Of a stretch of DNA of 64,000 nucleotides, positions 24,222-32,247 are shown in pieces. The notes beneath the pieces are model-generated. The model worked only from the letters and a program-made list of their open reading frames with translations, had not been told where the DNA came from and searched no databases. Each line of letters begins with the position of its first letter. Within the stretch, counting starts at the first letter, position 1. Source of the DNA: an uncultured Faecalibacterium sp. (lineage in GTDB: Bacteria; Bacillota; Clostridia; Oscillospirales; Ruminococcaceae); assembly GCA_934524985.1 (NCBI GenBank), contig CAKSYT010000004.1:62001-126000 (forward strand), read 5' to 3'. Position numbers and translations under genes: made by a program.

Positions 24222-25700
24222 ATGAAGCTGGAACAACTGATGGAAGGCGTGCCCTTTACCCTTGTGCAGGGCAGTCTGGATACTGAGATCGCAGATATCA
24301 TCTACGACAGCCGCAAGGCTGCCCCGGGGCTTTTGTTTGTGTGCATCGTGGGCACCCAGCGGGACAGCCACGCGTTTGCCGCCGACTGCGCCGCCAAGGG
24401 GGTCAGTGCGCTGGTCATCCAGCACGATATCGACCTTTCTGCCCTGTCCGGTGTGACCGTGGTCAAGGTGGAGAGCAGCCGCTATGCCATGGCGCTGATG
24501 AGCGCCAACCTCTTCGGCAACCCTGCCCGGCAGATGACCATGATCGGCGTCACCGGCACCAAGGGCAAGACCACCACCACCCACATGATCAAAAGCGTGC
24601 TGGAGGCCGCAGGCCGCAAGGTGGGCATGATCGGCACCAACGGCATCTACTATATGGGACGCCACAAGGACACCGCCAACACTACCCCGGAAAGCTACGA
24701 GCTGCAAAAGACCTTCCGGGAGTTTCTGGATGCCGGCTGCGATACCGCGCTGATGGAGGTATCCAGTCAGGGCCTGATGATGGACCGCGTGGCGGGCGTG
24801 CACTACGATGTGGGTGTGTTCACCAACCTTTCGCCGGATCACATCGGCCCCGGCGAGCACAAGACCTTTGAGGAGTACCGCAGCTGGAAGGGACAGCTGT
24901 TCAAGCGCTGCGATGTGGGCGTGGTGAACATTGACGACGAGAACACCGCCGCCCTGCTGGAAGGCCATACCTGCAAGCTGGTCACCTATGGCCGCGATGA
25001 AAAGGCCGACTACCGCGAGACCGGCTACAAGCTGCTGCGCACCCACGATTTTCTGGGCGTTGCCTTCCACGTTACCGGCAAGGACGAGATGGACGTCAAG
25101 GTGAATATGCCCGGCGAGTTCAGCGTGTACAACGCGCTGGCCGCGCTGGCTGTGGGCAAGGTGCTGGGTCTGCCGGATGCCGCCATCCACGACGGTCTGG
25201 GCAAGTGCGTGGTGAAGGGACGTGTGGAGCTGGTGCCCATCAGCAAAAAGTTCACCATCCTGCTGGACTACGCCCACAACGAGGTGTCCACCGAGAGCCT
25301 GCTCACCACCCTGCGCGCCTACAAGCCCCACCGTCTGGTGGTGGTATTCGGCTGCGGCGGCAACCGCTCCAAGCTGCGCCGCTACGGCATGGGCGAGATC
25401 TGCGCCAAGATGGCGGATCTCTCCATCCTCACCGAGGACAACAACCGCTTTGAAAAGGTGGAGGACATCATTGCGGACATCCGCGAGGGCATGAACAAGG
25501 GCAACCCGGACGCAAAGTTCGTGGAGATCCCCGACCGTCTGGACGCGCTGCACTACGCAGTGGATCACGCACAGGAGGGTGATCTGATCGCCGTCATCGG
25601 CAAGGGGCACGAGACCTATCGCGACCGCGAGGGCGTCAAGACCCCCTTCCTTGAGCGGGAACTGCTGGAAGAATACGCCCAGCAGATCGGGCTGGAATAA
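24222..25700 (+). CDS. murE: UDP-MurNAc-Ala-Glu:diamino acid ligase MurE
   Basis: A 492-residue Mur ligase that adds the third peptide residue. It has an N-terminal YDSRKAAPGLLF substrate domain, ATPase P-loop GVTGTKGKTTT (109-119), TTPESYELQ, SSQGLMMDRV, GPGEHKTFEEY and a C-terminal domain with GCGGNRSKLRR. The amino-acid selectivity loop reads DNNR (406-409) instead of the DNPR typical of meso-diaminopimelate enzymes; the Arg that contacts DAP is kept, so DAP remains likeliest. It is displaced to the end of the cluster, after ftsQ, and murD is absent. The ribosome binding site is GGAGGAGAC. Confidence 0.92.
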   Translation: MKLEQLMEGVPFTLVQGSLDTEIADIIYDSRKAAPGLLFVCIVGTQRDSHAFAADCAAKGVSALVIQHDIDLSALSGVTVVKVESSRYAMALMSANLFGNPARQMTMIGVTGTKGKTTTTHMIKSVLEAAGRKVGMIGTNGIYYMGRHKDTANTTPESYELQKTFREFLDAGCDTALMEVSSQGLMMDRVAGVHYDVGVFTNLSPDHIGPGEHKTFEEYRSWKGQLFKRCDVGVVNIDDENTAALLEGHTCKLVTYGRDEKADYRETGYKLLRTHDFLGVAFHVTGKDEMDVKVNMPGEFSVYNALAALAVGKVLGLPDAAIHDGLGKCVVKGRVELVPISKKFTILLDYAHNEVSTESLLTTLRAYKPHRLVVVFGCGGNRSKLRRYGMGEICAKMADLSILTEDNNRFEKVEDIIADIREGMNKGNPDAKFVEIPDRLDALHYAVDHAQEGDLIAVIGKGHETYRDREGVKTPFLERELLEEYAQQIGLE

Positions 25701-25715
25701 GAAATATTATTTTTT

Positions 25716-26056
25716 GGGGGACAGGAAAGTCTACGGAGCTTGTCGGAGCAAGGCCCCTCCATCTGCTTACGCAGACCGCTCTGCCGCTTAAAAGCCCCAC
25801 TGGGGCTTTCATTGCTACGCAAACGCGGACTTTCCTGTCCCCCATTTTCACCGGCAGAGACGTGACGGCAAACGCGATATTATCCCACAGTGCCGCTGTT
25901 TCCGTAGGAAACAGGCACTGGAGATGCTGCATTCCTTTGTGACCCCTCTGTGAAAAGGCGTTTGTCGCACTCCGCAGAGTGCGACAAACGCAAAATTAAA
26001 AATAATCTTTCCGCTGTTTATGCGCAGAGCATAAGCGGAGCGCATTATAAATCGTC
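25716..26056. repeat. composite palindromic element, copy 4, with long-loop hairpin
   Basis: Order: hairpin with 16-bp arms at 25716-25731 and 25828-25843 separated by a 96-nt loop; core (TTTTCAC at 25845 to GTGAAAA at 25951) that itself contains a hairpin at 25888-25920; hairpin 15+4+15 bp at 25958-25991 (arm GCGTTTGTCGCACTC, loop CGCA); inverted terminal box 25992-26056. The left terminal box is missing. It lies between murE and the fatty-acid operon. Confidence 0.8.
25732..25827. repeat. 96-nt loop insert, copy 1
   Basis: This loop segment is the reverse complement of 45956-46051 with five differences over 96 positions, although the surrounding hairpin arms differ at many positions. It contains its own dyad AGCCCCACTGGGGCT. 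Confidence 0.8.
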
Positions 26057-26068
26057 TGATTCACTGGA

Positions 26069-26107
26069 AAGGCCGCTGCACAAAGTACTGTGCAGCGGCC
26101 TTTTTGC
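26069..26107 (+). terminator. strong rho-independent terminator before the fab operon
   Basis: AAAGGCCGCTGCACA pairs with TGTGCAGCGGCCTTT, followed by T residues. It isolates the fatty-acid operon from upstream transcription. Confidence 0.8.
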
Positions 26108-26180
26108 GCCCTGCGGGAGACCCCTATATAAAAAGGAAGCAAACTGTGACAAAAGTGTAAAAGATAAAAATATTTAACTA

Positions 26181-26214
26181 AAACCATTGACTTATCCAAC
26201 GGTTTGATTATAAT
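26181..26214 (+). promoter_or_regulatory. fab operon promoter with dyad over the -35
   Basis: -35 TTGACT (26187-26192), 16-bp spacer, -10 TATAAT (26209-26214). The inverted repeat AAACCATTG (26181-26189) and CAACGGTTT (26197-26205), 8 of 9 complementary with a 7-bp gap, spans the -35. It is a candidate operator for a lipid-responsive repressor and does not match the FapR consensus I know. Confidence 0.6.
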
Positions 26215-26288
26215 GGTCGTGTTCGATACCTCATAACTTTTAGGTAAATAATTAAAAACAACAATAGAACATAAAGGAGAATACTACC

Positions 26289-26516
26289 ATGACTTTCGAG
26301 GAAATGAAGAAGATCGTTGTCGATACCCTGAGCTGCGATGAGGACAAGGTGACCATGGAGGCCAGCCTGACCGAGGATCTGGAAGCTGACAGTCTGGATG
26401 CTGTGGAGCTGAACATGGCACTGGAAGAGGCCTGCGGCGTGTCCATCCCCGATGAGGAACTGGCAACCCTCAAGACCGTGGGCGATATCTTCAACTACAT
26501 CAATGCCCATGTCTGA
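26289..26516 (+). CDS. acpP: acyl carrier protein
   Basis: A 75-residue acidic four-helix carrier protein that holds growing fatty acyl chains on 4'-phosphopantetheine. The attachment site is S35 in EADSLDAVEL. Length and composition are normal. The start follows AAAGGAGAATACTACC. It opens a ten-gene fatty-acid operon with accD 21 bp downstream. Confidence 0.96.
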   Translation: MTFEEMKKIVVDTLSCDEDKVTMEASLTEDLEADSLDAVELNMALEEACGVSIPDEELATLKTVGDIFNYINAHV

Positions 26517-26537
26517 GGCTGACCGAGGCGAAACGCG

Positions 26538-27395
26538 ATGAACAGTATCAAAGACCTGCTGCCGGGCAGCATGCGGGAGCGCACCTTCCAGCTGAAAGCC
26601 CGGCGGGATGCGGGTGCCGTGTGGAACGACCCGCAGTTCGTGGAATGCAAAAAGTGCGGACGCCGCGCCACCCGCCAGATCTGGAACAAGGCGCAGTACG
26701 TCTGCCCCAACTGCGGGGTGCACCTGCCCATCGGCGGGTACTACCGCCTGAACCTGATTTTGGACAAGGGCAGCTTCCGGGAATTGGACGCCGACCTTGC
26801 CCCGCAGGATGTGCTGCAGTTTCCCGGCTACCCGGAAAAGCTGGAAGCACAGACCGGCAAGACCGGCCTGAAGGAAGCTGTCATCACCGCCACGGGGCGC
26901 ATCGAGGGCACCCCGGTGGTGGTTGCAGTGCTGGACAGCCGGTTCTTTATGGGCAGCATGAGCACCACCGTGGGCGAAAAGATCACCCGCGCCGTGGAGC
27001 ACGCCGCTGCAAAGCACCTGCCGCTGATCATCTTTTCGGCCAGCGGCGGCGCCCGGATGCAGGAGGGCATCTTCAGCCTGATGCAGATGGCAAAGACCTC
27101 TGCCGCCATCGAGCGGTTCTCCGCCCGGGGCGGGCTGTACATCAGTGTGCTGACCCACCCCACCACCGGCGGCGTGACCGCCAGCTTTGCCAGCCTTGGC
27201 GATATCATGCTGGCCGAGCCCGGGGCGCTGATCGGCTTTGCGGGCCCCCGGGTCATTGAACAGACCATCGGCGAAAAGCTGCCCGCAGGCTTCCAGCGCA
27301 GCGAGTTCCAGTACGAGCACGGCTTTGTGGACAAGGTAGTGCCCCGTACTGAAATGCGCGAAACACTGGCGCAGCTGCTGCGTCTGCACGCCTGA
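26538..27395 (+). CDS. accD: acetyl-CoA carboxylase carboxyltransferase subunit beta
   Basis: A 285-residue subunit that pairs with AccA to transfer carboxyl from carboxybiotin to acetyl-CoA, making malonyl-CoA. The N-terminal zinc ribbon has CKKCGRR and CPNCG (about residues 35-58). The crotonase-like carboxyltransferase core includes SASGGARMQEG and HPTTGGVTASFASLGD. Length is normal. accA follows 14 bp downstream. accB (biotin carrier) and accC (biotin carboxylase) are not in this operon. Confidence 0.95.
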   Translation: MNSIKDLLPGSMRERTFQLKARRDAGAVWNDPQFVECKKCGRRATRQIWNKAQYVCPNCGVHLPIGGYYRLNLILDKGSFRELDADLAPQDVLQFPGYPEKLEAQTGKTGLKEAVITATGRIEGTPVVVAVLDSRFFMGSMSTTVGEKITRAVEHAAAKHLPLIIFSASGGARMQEGIFSLMQMAKTSAAIERFSARGGLYISVLTHPTTGGVTASFASLGDIMLAEPGALIGFAGPRVIEQTIGEKLPAGFQRSEFQYEHGFVDKVVPRTEMRETLAQLLRLHA

Positions 27396-27409
27396 GGAGG
27401 GAGCGCCTT

Positions 27410-28369
27410 ATGATCAAGGACATCTTACAACAGCTCGCACCGCTGGATGAAAAGATCGCCGCTCTGCGCGGCGACCCGGCGGACGAGAACATGACCGATA
27501 TTACCAACCACGCTGCCGAGCTGGCAGAGCTTTCCGCACAGGAGGACGCTTTGCTGTCCGGCTGCGGGGCGCTGACCGCAGAGGACAGGGTCTTTCTGGC
27601 ACGCCACCCGGAGCGCCCCCACATCGACGAGATCGTGGATGCACTGTTCACAGACTTCTTTGAGCAGTGCGGCGACCGCCAGTGCAAGGAAGACGCCGCC
27701 ATTCTGGGCGGTGTGGCCCTTTTCCACGGCCAGCCGGTCACGGTCATCGGCCACCGCAAGGGCAGCACGCTGGAAGAAAACCTGCGCTGCAACTTCGGTA
27801 TGCCCGGGCCGGAGGGCTACCGCAAGGCCCTGCGCCTGATGAAGCAGGCCGAAAAATTTGACCGTCCCATCATTACCTTCATCGACACCCCGGGCGCATA
27901 CCCCGGCAAGGACGCCGAGGAGCGCGGACAGGGCGAGGCCATTGCCCGCAATCTGATGGAGATGAGCGGCCTGACCGTGCCGGTGATCGCAGTGGTCACC
28001 GGCGAGGGTTCCTCCGGCGGCGCGCTGGCGCTGGGTGTGGCAAACCGCATCCTGATGCTGGAAAACGCCGTCTACTCGGTGCTCAGCCCCGAGGGCTTTG
28101 CCAGCATCCTGTGGAAGGACTCCTCCCGCAGCGGCGAAGCCTGCGAGATCATGAAGCTGACCGCGCAGGATCTGTACAAGGACGGCATTGTGGAAGAGAT
28201 CATCCCGGAGCCGGTGGGCGGCGCACAGCGCGCCCACGGGGTACTGTTCGGCAATCTGGACGAGGCACTGCGGCGTCAGCTGCGCAGCCTTGACCGCATG
28301 AACGGCCGTCAGCTGGCCGAGCAGCGCTACCAGAAATTCCGTCAGATCGGAGAAATGAGGAAAGCATGA
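27410..28369 (+). CDS. accA: acetyl-CoA carboxylase carboxyltransferase subunit alpha
   Basis: A 319-residue partner of AccD. Motifs: RPHIDEIVDALF, IGHRKGST, FGMPGPEGYRKALRLM, IDTPGAYPGKDAEERGQ and GEGSSGGALALGVAN. The N-terminal helices mediate assembly of the A2B2 complex. Its stop overlaps the fabH start by four bases (ATGA at 28366), so the two are translationally coupled. The ribosome binding site is GGAGGGAGCGCCTT. Confidence 0.95.
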   Translation: MIKDILQQLAPLDEKIAALRGDPADENMTDITNHAAELAELSAQEDALLSGCGALTAEDRVFLARHPERPHIDEIVDALFTDFFEQCGDRQCKEDAAILGGVALFHGQPVTVIGHRKGSTLEENLRCNFGMPGPEGYRKALRLMKQAEKFDRPIITFIDTPGAYPGKDAEERGQGEAIARNLMEMSGLTVPVIAVVTGEGSSGGALALGVANRILMLENAVYSVLSPEGFASILWKDSSRSGEACEIMKLTAQDLYKDGIVEEIIPEPVGGAQRAHGVLFGNLDEALRRQLRSLDRMNGRQLAEQRYQKFRQIGEMRKA

Positions 28370-29316
28370 AGGGTTTGCGTCTGATCGCCACCGGCGGGGC
28401 TTTGCCCGGCCGCACGGTCACCAACGAAGAGCTGAGCCGCACCGTGGATACCAGCGACGAGTGGATCACCACCCGCACCGGCATCCGCACACGGCACTAC
28501 TGCACCGAGGGCGAAAACGCCGCCACACTGGCCATTGCCGCCGCAAAGCAGGCGCTGCAGCGCAGCGGCCTTGCCCCGGCAGACATTGCCTGCTGCGTCT
28601 GCGCCACCCTTTCCGCACCGGACGCCACCCCAAGCGTGGCCTGTCAAGTGCAGGCGGCGCTGGCACTGCCGGAAAACCGCCCCGCACTGGATGTGAACGC
28701 CGCCTGTTCCGGCTTTTTGTACGGCACGGCGGTGGCGCGCGGCCTGCTGGCTACGCTGGGCGGGCGGTACGCACTGGTCATCGGCACGGAGGCGCTCTCC
28801 CGCCTGATGGACCCCGCCGACCGCTCCACCTGTGTGCTGTTTGGAGATGGAGCCGGTGCGGCGGTGTTTGAACTGACCGACACCTCCGTGCCCTTTGCCA
28901 TCACGCTGGGTGCCCGGGGCGATGCCGCCATCCATGCCGGCGGCCCCAGCCGCACAGGCTCGGCACCCATCAGCATGGACGGCAGGGCGGTGTTCCGCTT
29001 TGCGGTGGATGCCCTGCCCAAATGCCTGCACACCGTACTGGACGAGACCGGCCTTACGCTGGACGGGCTGGACTGGGTGGTCTGCCATCAGGCCAACAGC
29101 CGCATCATCGACCACTGCGTCAAGGCGCTGCACGCCGACGGTGCAAAGTTCTACAAAAACATGGACCGCCACGGCAACACCAGTGCTGCCAGCATCCCGG
29201 TGGCGCTGAACGAGCTGGCCGAAAGCGGCCAGCTGCACCCCGGCCAGACCCTTGCCTGCATCGGCTTCGGCGGCGGCCTGACCTGGGGCGGCATGATCGT
29301 GGAATATAAAGGATAA
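28366..29316 (+). CDS. fabH: beta-ketoacyl-ACP synthase III
   Basis: A 316-residue thiolase-fold enzyme that starts fatty-acid synthesis by condensing an acyl-CoA with malonyl-ACP. The triad is visible as C114 in NAACSGFLYG, His in VCHQANSRI and Asn in HGNTSAAS. The N-terminal TSDEWITTRTGIRTR motif is typical. Its start overlaps accA, and fabK follows 5 bp downstream. Primer preference (straight or branched) cannot be read directly. Confidence 0.95.
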   Translation: MKGLRLIATGGALPGRTVTNEELSRTVDTSDEWITTRTGIRTRHYCTEGENAATLAIAAAKQALQRSGLAPADIACCVCATLSAPDATPSVACQVQAALALPENRPALDVNAACSGFLYGTAVARGLLATLGGRYALVIGTEALSRLMDPADRSTCVLFGDGAGAAVFELTDTSVPFAITLGARGDAAIHAGGPSRTGSAPISMDGRAVFRFAVDALPKCLHTVLDETGLTLDGLDWVVCHQANSRIIDHCVKALHADGAKFYKNMDRHGNTSAASIPVALNELAESGQLHPGQTLACIGFGGGLTWGGMIVEYKG

Positions 29317-29321
29317 AGACC

Positions 29322-30257
29322 ATGAAACTTTTAAACGAGATCCTGGGGACGAAATACCCCATCATTCAGGGCGGCATGGCCAACATTGCCACCGGCGAGT
29401 TTGCCGCCGCCTGTTCCAACGCCGGTGCACTGGGCATCATCGGTGCAGGCGGCATGAATGCCGATACCCTGCGCCAGAACATCCGCCGCTGCCGGGAGCT
29501 GACCGATAAGCCCTTTGGCGTGAACATCATGCTCATGCACCCGCAGGCAGATGCGTTTGCCCAGATCGTGGTGGAGGAAAAGGTCGCCGTGGTCACCACC
29601 GGCGCAGGCAACCCGGGAAAATACGTTCCCATGTGGAAAGCTGCCGGTATCAAGGTGATCCCGGTGGTGGCTGCTGCCGTGCTGGCACGGCACTTGGAGC
29701 CGCTGGGCATCGACGCCGTCATTGCCGAGGGCACCGAGAGCGGCGGCCATGTGGGCGAGATGACCACTATGGCACTGGTGCCGCAGGTGGTGGACGCGGT
29801 CAGCGTGCCGGTCATCGCCGCAGGCGGCATTGCAGATGGCCGTCAGCTGGCGGCTGCGCTGGCGCTGGGTGCCTGCGGTGTGCAGGTGGGCACCTGCCTG
29901 CTGGCAAGCGAGGAGTGCCCTATCCACGAAAACTACAAGGCCGCGCTGCTCAAGGCCGGGGACAGCGACACCATCGTCACCGGACGCACCGTGGGTGCAC
30001 CGGTGCGTGTGCTGAAAAACCGCATGAGCCGGGAGTATGTCCGTCAGGAAAAGGCGGGCGCGGATAAGATGGAACTGGAGAAATACACGCTGGGCAGCCT
30101 GCGCCGCGCCGTCTTTGAGGGCGACACGGTAAGCGGCAGCCTGATGGCCGGTCAGGTGGCCGGAATGCTGCACGAGGTGCGCCCCGTGGCAGACATCCTT
30201 GCCGACCTGTGGCAGGGCGGGAGGCAGCGCATCGCCGCGCTGAACACCGAATGCTGA
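29322..30257 (+). CDS. fabK: enoyl-ACP reductase II
   Basis: A 311-residue FMN-dependent TIM-barrel enoyl-ACP reductase that performs the last reduction of each elongation round, replacing FabI. Motifs: YPIIQGGMANIA near the N terminus, GIIGAGGM, FGVNIMLM, TTGAGNPGKYVPMWK, EGTESGGHVGEMTTM and AAGGIADGRQLAAALALGA. Its stop overlaps the start of a second flavoprotein of the same superfamily. FabK enzymes are generally insensitive to triclosan-type FabI inhibitors. Confidence 0.93.
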   Translation: MKLLNEILGTKYPIIQGGMANIATGEFAAACSNAGALGIIGAGGMNADTLRQNIRRCRELTDKPFGVNIMLMHPQADAFAQIVVEEKVAVVTTGAGNPGKYVPMWKAAGIKVIPVVAAAVLARHLEPLGIDAVIAEGTESGGHVGEMTTMALVPQVVDAVSVPVIAAGGIADGRQLAAALALGACGVQVGTCLLASEECPIHENYKAALLKAGDSDTIVTGRTVGAPVRVLKNRMSREYVRQEKAGADKMELEKYTLGSLRRAVFEGDTVSGSLMAGQVAGMLHEVRPVADILADLWQGGRQRIAALNTEC

Positions 30258-31318
30258 CCCTTGGCGGCAAGCCCCTGCAACTACCCATTTTGCAGGGCGG
30301 CATGGGCGTAGGCGTCTCGCTGGGCGGGCTGGCCGGTGCGGTAGCGGCCTGCGGCGGCATGGGGTGCATCTCCACCGCCGATGCAGGCTACCGGGAGCCG
30401 GATTTTGCCCGCGACCCGGCGGCAGCCAACCACCGCGCCCTGACCGCAGAAATTCAAAAAGCCAAGGCCATTGCCGGGGGTATGGGTGTGGTAGCCATCA
30501 ACGCGATGGTAGCCACCCGGGACTACGCCGAGGCCATCCGCACCGCCGTGGCGGCGGGGGTGGATGCTGTGGTCTCCGGTGCGGGTCTGCCGCTGGAACT
30601 GCCGGGCATCGTGGGCACCAAAGAAGTGGCCATTGCGCCCATCGTATCCAGCGCCCGGGCGGCAAAGCTCATCCTACGCCGCTGGGCAAAGGGCTTTGAC
30701 CGCACCGCCGATTTTGTGGTCATCGAGGGCTGCAAGGCGGGCGGACATCTCGGCTTTGCCGAGGAGGACCTGCTGGCCGACCGCTGCCAGACCTTGGACG
30801 AAATTTTGCCCGGGGTGCTGGCTGAGGTAAAGCCTTACGAGGCGCAATACGGCCACGCCATCCCGGTATTTGTGGCGGGCGGCGTGTACAACGGTGCCGA
30901 CATGGCACACTTTACAAAGCTTGGCGCTGCGGGCGTGCAGCTTGCCACCCGCTTTATCCCCACCTACGAGTGCGACGCCTCCCAGACCTACAAGGACGTG
31001 CTGCTGGCGGCTAAGCCGGAGGATGTGCGCATCATCCACAGCCCGGTGGGAATGCCCGGCCGTGCGCTGAACACCCCGCTGGTGCAGGCGCTGGCCGAGG
31101 ACAAACGCTTCCCGCCCAAGCACTGTGCCCGGTGCCTCAAGACCTGCGACCCCGCCGCCGTGCCCTACTGCATCACCCACGCCCTCATCGAGGCGGTGAA
31201 GGGCAACGTGGAGGAAGGGCTCTTCTTCTGCGGCGAAAACGTGGGCAGGCTGGACCGGATGCGCACCGTGCGCGAGCTGATGGACGAACTTGTGACCGAA
31301 TGGAGGCAGAATTTATGA
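30251..31318 (+). CDS. second FabK/nitronate-monooxygenase-family flavoprotein
   Basis: A 355-residue FMN TIM-barrel protein related to FabK and nitronate monooxygenases: LPILQGGMGVGVSLGGLA, MGVVAINAMVATRDYAEA, EGCKAGGHLGF, VFVAGGVYNGADM. Unlike FabK it has a C-terminal cysteine motif CARCLKTCDPAAVPYC (about residues 293-308) that could bind a metal or Fe-S cluster. ATG 30251 overlaps the fabK stop, and its own stop overlaps the fabD start, so it is translated as part of the operon. A second enoyl reductase, an unsaturated-chain isomerase/reductase or a detoxification role are possible; none is shown. Confidence 0.8.
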   Translation: MLTLGGKPLQLPILQGGMGVGVSLGGLAGAVAACGGMGCISTADAGYREPDFARDPAAANHRALTAEIQKAKAIAGGMGVVAINAMVATRDYAEAIRTAVAAGVDAVVSGAGLPLELPGIVGTKEVAIAPIVSSARAAKLILRRWAKGFDRTADFVVIEGCKAGGHLGFAEEDLLADRCQTLDEILPGVLAEVKPYEAQYGHAIPVFVAGGVYNGADMAHFTKLGAAGVQLATRFIPTYECDASQTYKDVLLAAKPEDVRIIHSPVGMPGRALNTPLVQALAEDKRFPPKHCARCLKTCDPAAVPYCITHALIEAVKGNVEEGLFFCGENVGRLDRMRTVRELMDELVTEWRQNL

Positions 31319-32247
31319 AGCTTGCCGTACTTTACGCCGGTCAGGGTGCGCAGCACCCCGGCATGGGCAAGGAATTTTACGAAGCATCTCCCGCCTTCCG
31401 GGCGGCCTTTGACAGCGCAGCGCTGGATTTTGACCTGCACCGCGTCTGCTTTGAGGACCCGGACGGCGTTTTGAATCAGACCGAATACACCCAGCCCTGC
31501 ATGGTGGCCTTTGCCTGCGGCGTGACCGCTGTGCTGGCCGAAAAGGGCGTAAAGCCCGCCTATCTGGCGGGGCTTTCGCTGGGCGAATACTCCGCGCTGC
31601 AGGCAGCTGGGGTGTTCACCGCAAAGCAGGCTATTGAGCTGACCGCCTTCCGGGGCAAGGCCATGGCCGAAGCTGCAAAAGGCCTTGACTGCGGCATGAC
31701 CGCCGTGCTGGGGCTGGACAGAGAAAAGCTGTCTGCCTGCTGCGAACAGGCTGCTGCGGCTGGCTGTGTGCAGATCTGCAACTATAACTGCCCGGGACAG
31801 CTGGTCATCGGCGGCGAAAAAGCCGCTGTGGAGCAGGCCGCCGCGCTGGCAAAGGAAGCCGGTGCCCGCCGCTGCATCCCGCTGAAGGTCAGCGGCCCCT
31901 TCCACACAAAGCTGATGGCTCCCGCAGGAGATGCGCTGGCACAGCGCTTTGCGGGCGAAAGCTTCGGCACCATGGAGACGCCGGTGCTGTTCAACTGTCT
32001 GGGACATGAAAAGGCCGAGACCGACAGCATCCCGCAGCTGCTGGTAAAGCAGGTGCAGAGCAGCGTTTACATGGAAGATACCCTGCGCCGTCTGGGTGAA
32101 CTGGGCGTGGACCACATTCTGGAAGTCGGCCCCGGCAGCGCCCTGAGCGGCTTTGTGAAAAAGACTCTGCCCGGGGTGGTCTGCACCGCAGTGGAGACCC
32201 CGGAACAGCTGGATGCGGTGCTGACCGCATGGAAGGAAGCAGAATGA
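31315..32247 (+). CDS. fabD: malonyl-CoA:ACP transacylase
   Basis: A 310-residue enzyme that loads malonyl groups onto ACP. The N-terminal YAGQGAQHPGMGKE and the nucleophile motif GLSLGEYSAL (S88) are present; most relatives have His where this reads Leu before the serine. The substrate Arg region (TAFRGKAMAEA) and the catalytic His in GPFHTKLM follow. ATG 31315 overlaps the upstream stop and sits after GGAGG. Its stop overlaps the fabG start (ATGA). Confidence 0.94.
   Translation: MKLAVLYAGQGAQHPGMGKEFYEASPAFRAAFDSAALDFDLHRVCFEDPDGVLNQTEYTQPCMVAFACGVTAVLAEKGVKPAYLAGLSLGEYSALQAAGVFTAKQAIELTAFRGKAMAEAAKGLDCGMTAVLGLDREKLSACCEQAAAAGCVQICNYNCPGQLVIGGEKAAVEQAAALAKEAGARRCIPLKVSGPFHTKLMAPAGDALAQRFAGESFGTMETPVLFNCLGHEKAETDSIPQLLVKQVQSSVYMEDTLRRLGELGVDHILEVGPGSALSGFVKKTLPGVVCTAVETPEQLDAVLTAWKEAE

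Noticed and set aside
26161-26288. FapR operator at the fatty-acid promoter
   Set aside because: The dyad present does not match the FapR consensus known to me, so only an unassigned operator is reported.
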